From JAUXFK01 sp034189035 (GTDB lineage: Bacteria > Desulfobacterota > UBA8473), in NCBI GenBank assembly GCA_034189035.1, contig JAXHVA010000059.1, forward strand, positions 1 through 25,805: a DNA stretch of 25,805 nt, written 5' to 3'. Position 1 is the first letter of the stretch. Every line of letters starts with the position of its first letter. A program made the translations under genes and the position numbers. The notes beneath the pieces are model-generated. The model was not told the DNA's origin, searched no databases, and was given only the letters and a program-made list of their open reading frames with translations. Shown here in pieces: positions 24,180-25,805 of the stretch.

Positions 24180-24202
24180 ATCCGACACAGACACATTCGG
24201 AT
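24180..24202. promoter_or_regulatory. Candidate TetR operator upstream of the activator genes
   Basis: A 23-bp inverted repeat, ATCCGA-N11-TCGGAT with perfect 6-bp arms, lies in the 192-base gap between the TetR gene and the first activator gene. Size and symmetry fit TetR-family operators. The simplest reading is that the upstream regulator controls the activator-ferredoxin operon. No second copy was found in front of the regulator gene by eye. Confidence 0.45.
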
Positions 24203-24307
24203 ATCATTGTTAAGGGTCTCTTTCTGTATAAGGGATTGGTTTTTTTGATCAATCTATTTTTGTGCTTCACAGCATACTAAAAACTCAGGTTTTTGTATTG
24301 AACAGAA

Positions 24308-24958
24308 TCAATTATTTCTGGATGGATACTCGTTAACTTTGATAGCAGCAACAATAAGTTCAATGTTTTTTGTGATCAAAGTCTCTACATCCGTTTTTTT
24401 GCTCTTCAAGTAATCTATAGTGGTTTGAACCTGTATGATACCATGGAGATTACTCCAAAAGAGGCTTGTAATATCCAAGGCATTAACCGGTTTGAATATG
24501 CCTTCTTGAATCCCTGTTTTAATCACTCCACTCACCATTTTAAAGATCATATCGGTCTTTTCACCAATCTTCTCTATCAATTCAGATGCTAGCTTCAGAT
24601 TAAAATGCTCATTTACAATGAAATTTAAAACTCGGTAATGATCCGGATAATTCTTGCAGAATCTGTAATATGTCCTGGCAATCTTAACCAATATTTCACC
24701 TTTGTCTATATCTTCGCCGAGTACTTTGTTCACTTCACTTATAAGGATATCATAGCTTTCTAGGATAAGAGAGACATACAGTTCCTCTTTTCCAGAAAAA
24801 TACAGATAGATTGTCCCTGTACTCAATTCAGCTTCTTGAGCAATTTCCTCAATTGTTGCGTTCATGTATCCCTTATTTGAAAAGACGTTTTTTGCAGCCT
24901 CAAGAATATCCTTTTTCCTCTTACGTCTTTCCCTTTCTTTTCTCTCAGGAATACCCAA
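24308..24958 (-). CDS. TetR/AcrR-family transcriptional regulator
   Basis: The 216-residue protein has a standard TetR N-terminal helix-turn-helix domain: RKRKKDILEAAKNVFSNKGY, then ATIEEIAQEAELSTGTIYLYFSGKEEL at about residues 14-60. The C-terminal ligand domain is unassigned. Many relatives next to acyl-CoA genes sense acyl-CoA or aromatic acids. The start is TTG 24958, with AAGAGG 6 bases upstream, because no ATG is available near. The gene precedes the activator-ferredoxin genes in the same direction. Element copy D begins 8 bases beyond the ribosome binding site, so the element occupies the promoter region. Confidence 0.88.
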   Translation of the reverse strand: MGIPERKERERRKRKKDILEAAKNVFSNKGYMNATIEEIAQEAELSTGTIYLYFSGKEELYVSLILESYDILISEVNKVLGEDIDKGEILVKIARTYYRFCKNYPDHYRVLNFIVNEHFNLKLASELIEKIGEKTDMIFKMVSGVIKTGIQEGIFKPVNALDITSLFWSNLHGIIQVQTTIDYLKSKKTDVETLITKNIELIVAAIKVNEYPSRNN

Positions 24959-24977
24959 ATTTTACCTCTTTTTTGCT

Positions 24978-25165
24978 AGTGTCCATTCAGAAATGAGCAA
25001 TTTTAAAGTCAAGGAAAGCGAAGATTTTACTGTCCCAGTGAAATATGGCTTCGCACTTCACAGGACACGCAGGAATATCAAGGTATGTAGGGCACAGTGC
25101 AATGTGCTCATACACCTGAGCCCAAAAAAGAGATCGGGCAAAAGGACCATTTATGGATGGGCACT
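24978..25165. repeat. MITE-like intergenic element, copy D
   Basis: The best reference copy (188 bases). The left end AGTGTCCATTCAGAAATGAG and the right end read inward (AGTGCCCATCCATAAATGG) are imperfect inverted repeats. The interior holds AAGCGAAGATTTTAC, the core ATGGCTTCGCACTTCACA flanked by a GTGAA...TTCAC pair, a segment aligning with copy A (GGTATGTAGGGCACAGTGC), and GAGATCGGGCAAAAGG. It lies between the tRNA-Ala terminator and the TetR gene's ribosome binding site. Target-site duplications are not evident. Confidence 0.7.
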
Positions 25166-25179
25166 CATAATAATTAATA

Positions 25180-25211
25180 AGGGGTTAGACTAATATAATT
25201 TCCTAACCCCT
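25180..25211 (-). terminator. Rho-independent terminator of tRNA-Ala
   Basis: On the minus strand AGGGGTTAG pairs with CTAACCCCT (9-bp arms, 14-base loop), followed by a T-rich tail TATTAATTATT. It lies 10 bases after the 3' end of tRNA-Ala. Confidence 0.75.
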
Positions 25212-25221
25212 CAACTCTTAT

Positions 25222-25297
<76 letters not shown>

Positions 25298-25310
25298 AAT
25301 CTTATGCCAT

Positions 25311-25340
25311 TGTATAGCCATCTTGTGAAGAAATAATCAA
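25311..25340 (-). promoter_or_regulatory. Candidate promoter for tRNA-Ala
   Basis: On the minus strand TTGATT (25340-25335) and TATACA (25316-25311) are 18 bases apart, and the tRNA starts about 13 bases downstream. It is a fair sigma-70-type match. Confidence 0.45.
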
Positions 25341-25395
25341 TCGGAATTAAATGATAGATTATAATCATAAAATCGATTTAATGTCAAGGTTTTTA

Positions 25396-25424
25396 TTGAC
25401 AATTGATTTTGATTTACGTATAAT
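25396..25424 (+). promoter_or_regulatory. Consensus sigma-70 promoter for tRNA-Leu
   Basis: TTGACA (25396-25401) and TATAAT (25419-25424) both match consensus exactly, with the optimal 17-base spacer. The tRNA begins 22 bases after the -10. Confidence 0.85.
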
Positions 25425-25446
25425 ACAATTCGATATATGTCATATT

Positions 25447-25534
25447 GCCGGAGTGGTGAAACTGGTAGACGCAGGGGACTCAAAATCCCCCGGGCCTTGC
25501 GCCCGTGTCGGTTCGAGTCCGACCTCCGGCACCA
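25447..25534 (+). tRNA. tRNA-Leu (anticodon CAA)
   Basis: An 88-nt class II tRNA, GCCGGAG...CTCCGGC plus encoded ACCA. The anticodon stem-loop GGGGACTCAAAATCCCC carries CAA, decoding UUG. The long variable arm CCGGGCCTTGCGCCCG is characteristic of leucine tRNA. Confidence 0.95.
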
Positions 25535-25573
25535 AGAAAGGAGTTAACCAATTTGATGGTTAACTCCTTTCTT
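25535..25573 (+). terminator. Rho-independent terminator of tRNA-Leu
   Basis: A perfect 15-bp stem starts directly after the tRNA: AGAAAGGAGTTAACC pairs with GGTTAACTCCTTTCT across an 8-base loop. The descending arm ends in a T-rich run (CTTTCTTATCT). Confidence 0.8.
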
Positions 25574-25701
25574 ATCTAAGAAAAACCTCATTATCAATTC
25601 GATAGAGCCATCAATATACACAATCCAAATCAATATAAGAAAATTGAATAGGACGTTTCATTATGACCAATCTTCCTATCTAATGTCCAACTAGTGTCAT
25701 T

Positions 25702-25805
25702 TCAAGTGTTAATTAACGGATAAAAACGCGCCAGTTTGATTCTGGCATCATCTGTAGTAAATTGCCAATTCACAGTCGATTTATTTTTATCGTGGTAATC
25801 CTGCC
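25702..25805 (-). pseudogene. Partial ORF at the right edge, possible transposase C-terminus
   Basis: The minus-strand frame entering the window's end reads VNWQFTTDDARIKLARFYP before a stop at 25702, with about 34 residues visible. The 'W-Q-F-T-T-x-D-A-R-x-K-L-x-x-x-Y-P' ending resembles the C-terminus of some IS630-like transposases as I remember them. That is uncertain. Its upstream part lies outside the window, so intactness cannot be judged. The 25575-25701 stretch holds nothing recognisable. Confidence 0.3.

Overview
The window looks like a chromosomal segment of a strictly anaerobic, AT-rich bacterium, most likely a Desulfobacterota (deltaproteobacterial) sulfate reducer or syntroph. 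This is inferred from gene content: HgdC/Bcr-type reductase activators with a ferredoxin, a class III CoA-transferase, an MmgE/PrpD protein, an NDP-forming acyl-CoA ligase, a B12-dependent mutase small subunit, a selenocysteine tRNA, radical SAM enzymes and ExeA/GspB-type proteins. No phage, CRISPR array or plasmid functions are visible.

Layout. 1-1190: relics, a methyltransferase fragment and an IS110-type transposase tail, then non-coding DNA. 1193-3079 (+): NDP-forming acyl-CoA ligase plus a 133-aa cobalamin-binding subunit of an acyl-CoA mutase. 3076-6257 (-): MmgE/PrpD, then CaiB/BaiF CoA-transferase, then D-aminoacyl-tRNA deacylase. 6627-13706 (-): nucleotide-sugar dehydrogenase, B12-binding-type radical SAM protein, tRNA nucleotidyltransferase, histidinol dehydrogenase and TatA. 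13854-15129 (-): tRNA-Sec, ArfB and a truncated alpha/beta hydrolase. 15507-15689 (+): a small membrane protein. 15899-17537 (-): an ECF sigma / anti-sigma / Spy-like periplasmic protein operon in which each gene carries one single-base frameshift. 17927-21576 (-): a radical SAM/SPASM protein, a GspB-like protein and an ExeA/GspA-like ATPase. 21994-24958 (-): TetR regulator, two BadF/BcrA/BcrD-type ATPases and a ferredoxin. 25222-25534: divergent tRNA-Ala and tRNA-Leu, each with promoter and terminator. The right edge cuts a possible transposase tail.

How the genes work together. The acyl-CoA genes on the left (ligase, mutase subunit, CoA-transferase, MmgE/PrpD) look like pieces of a carboxylic-acid degradation route; the substrate cannot be read from the sequence. 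The module on the right has the parts for ATP-driven electron transfer to a 2-hydroxyacyl-CoA dehydratase or benzoyl-CoA-reductase-type enzyme, but the catalytic subunits are not in the window.

The main unlisted structure is a family of small intergenic elements (about 110-225 bp), five copies by eye, at about 6469, 8287, 15701, 18990 and 24978. They share imperfect terminal inverted repeats close to AGTGYCCATYCANAAATG and blocks of common interior sequence. They resemble a non-autonomous MITE-like family and sit within a few bases of gene ends or ribosome binding sites.

All assignments come from reading the sequence and recognising motifs; no database search was run.
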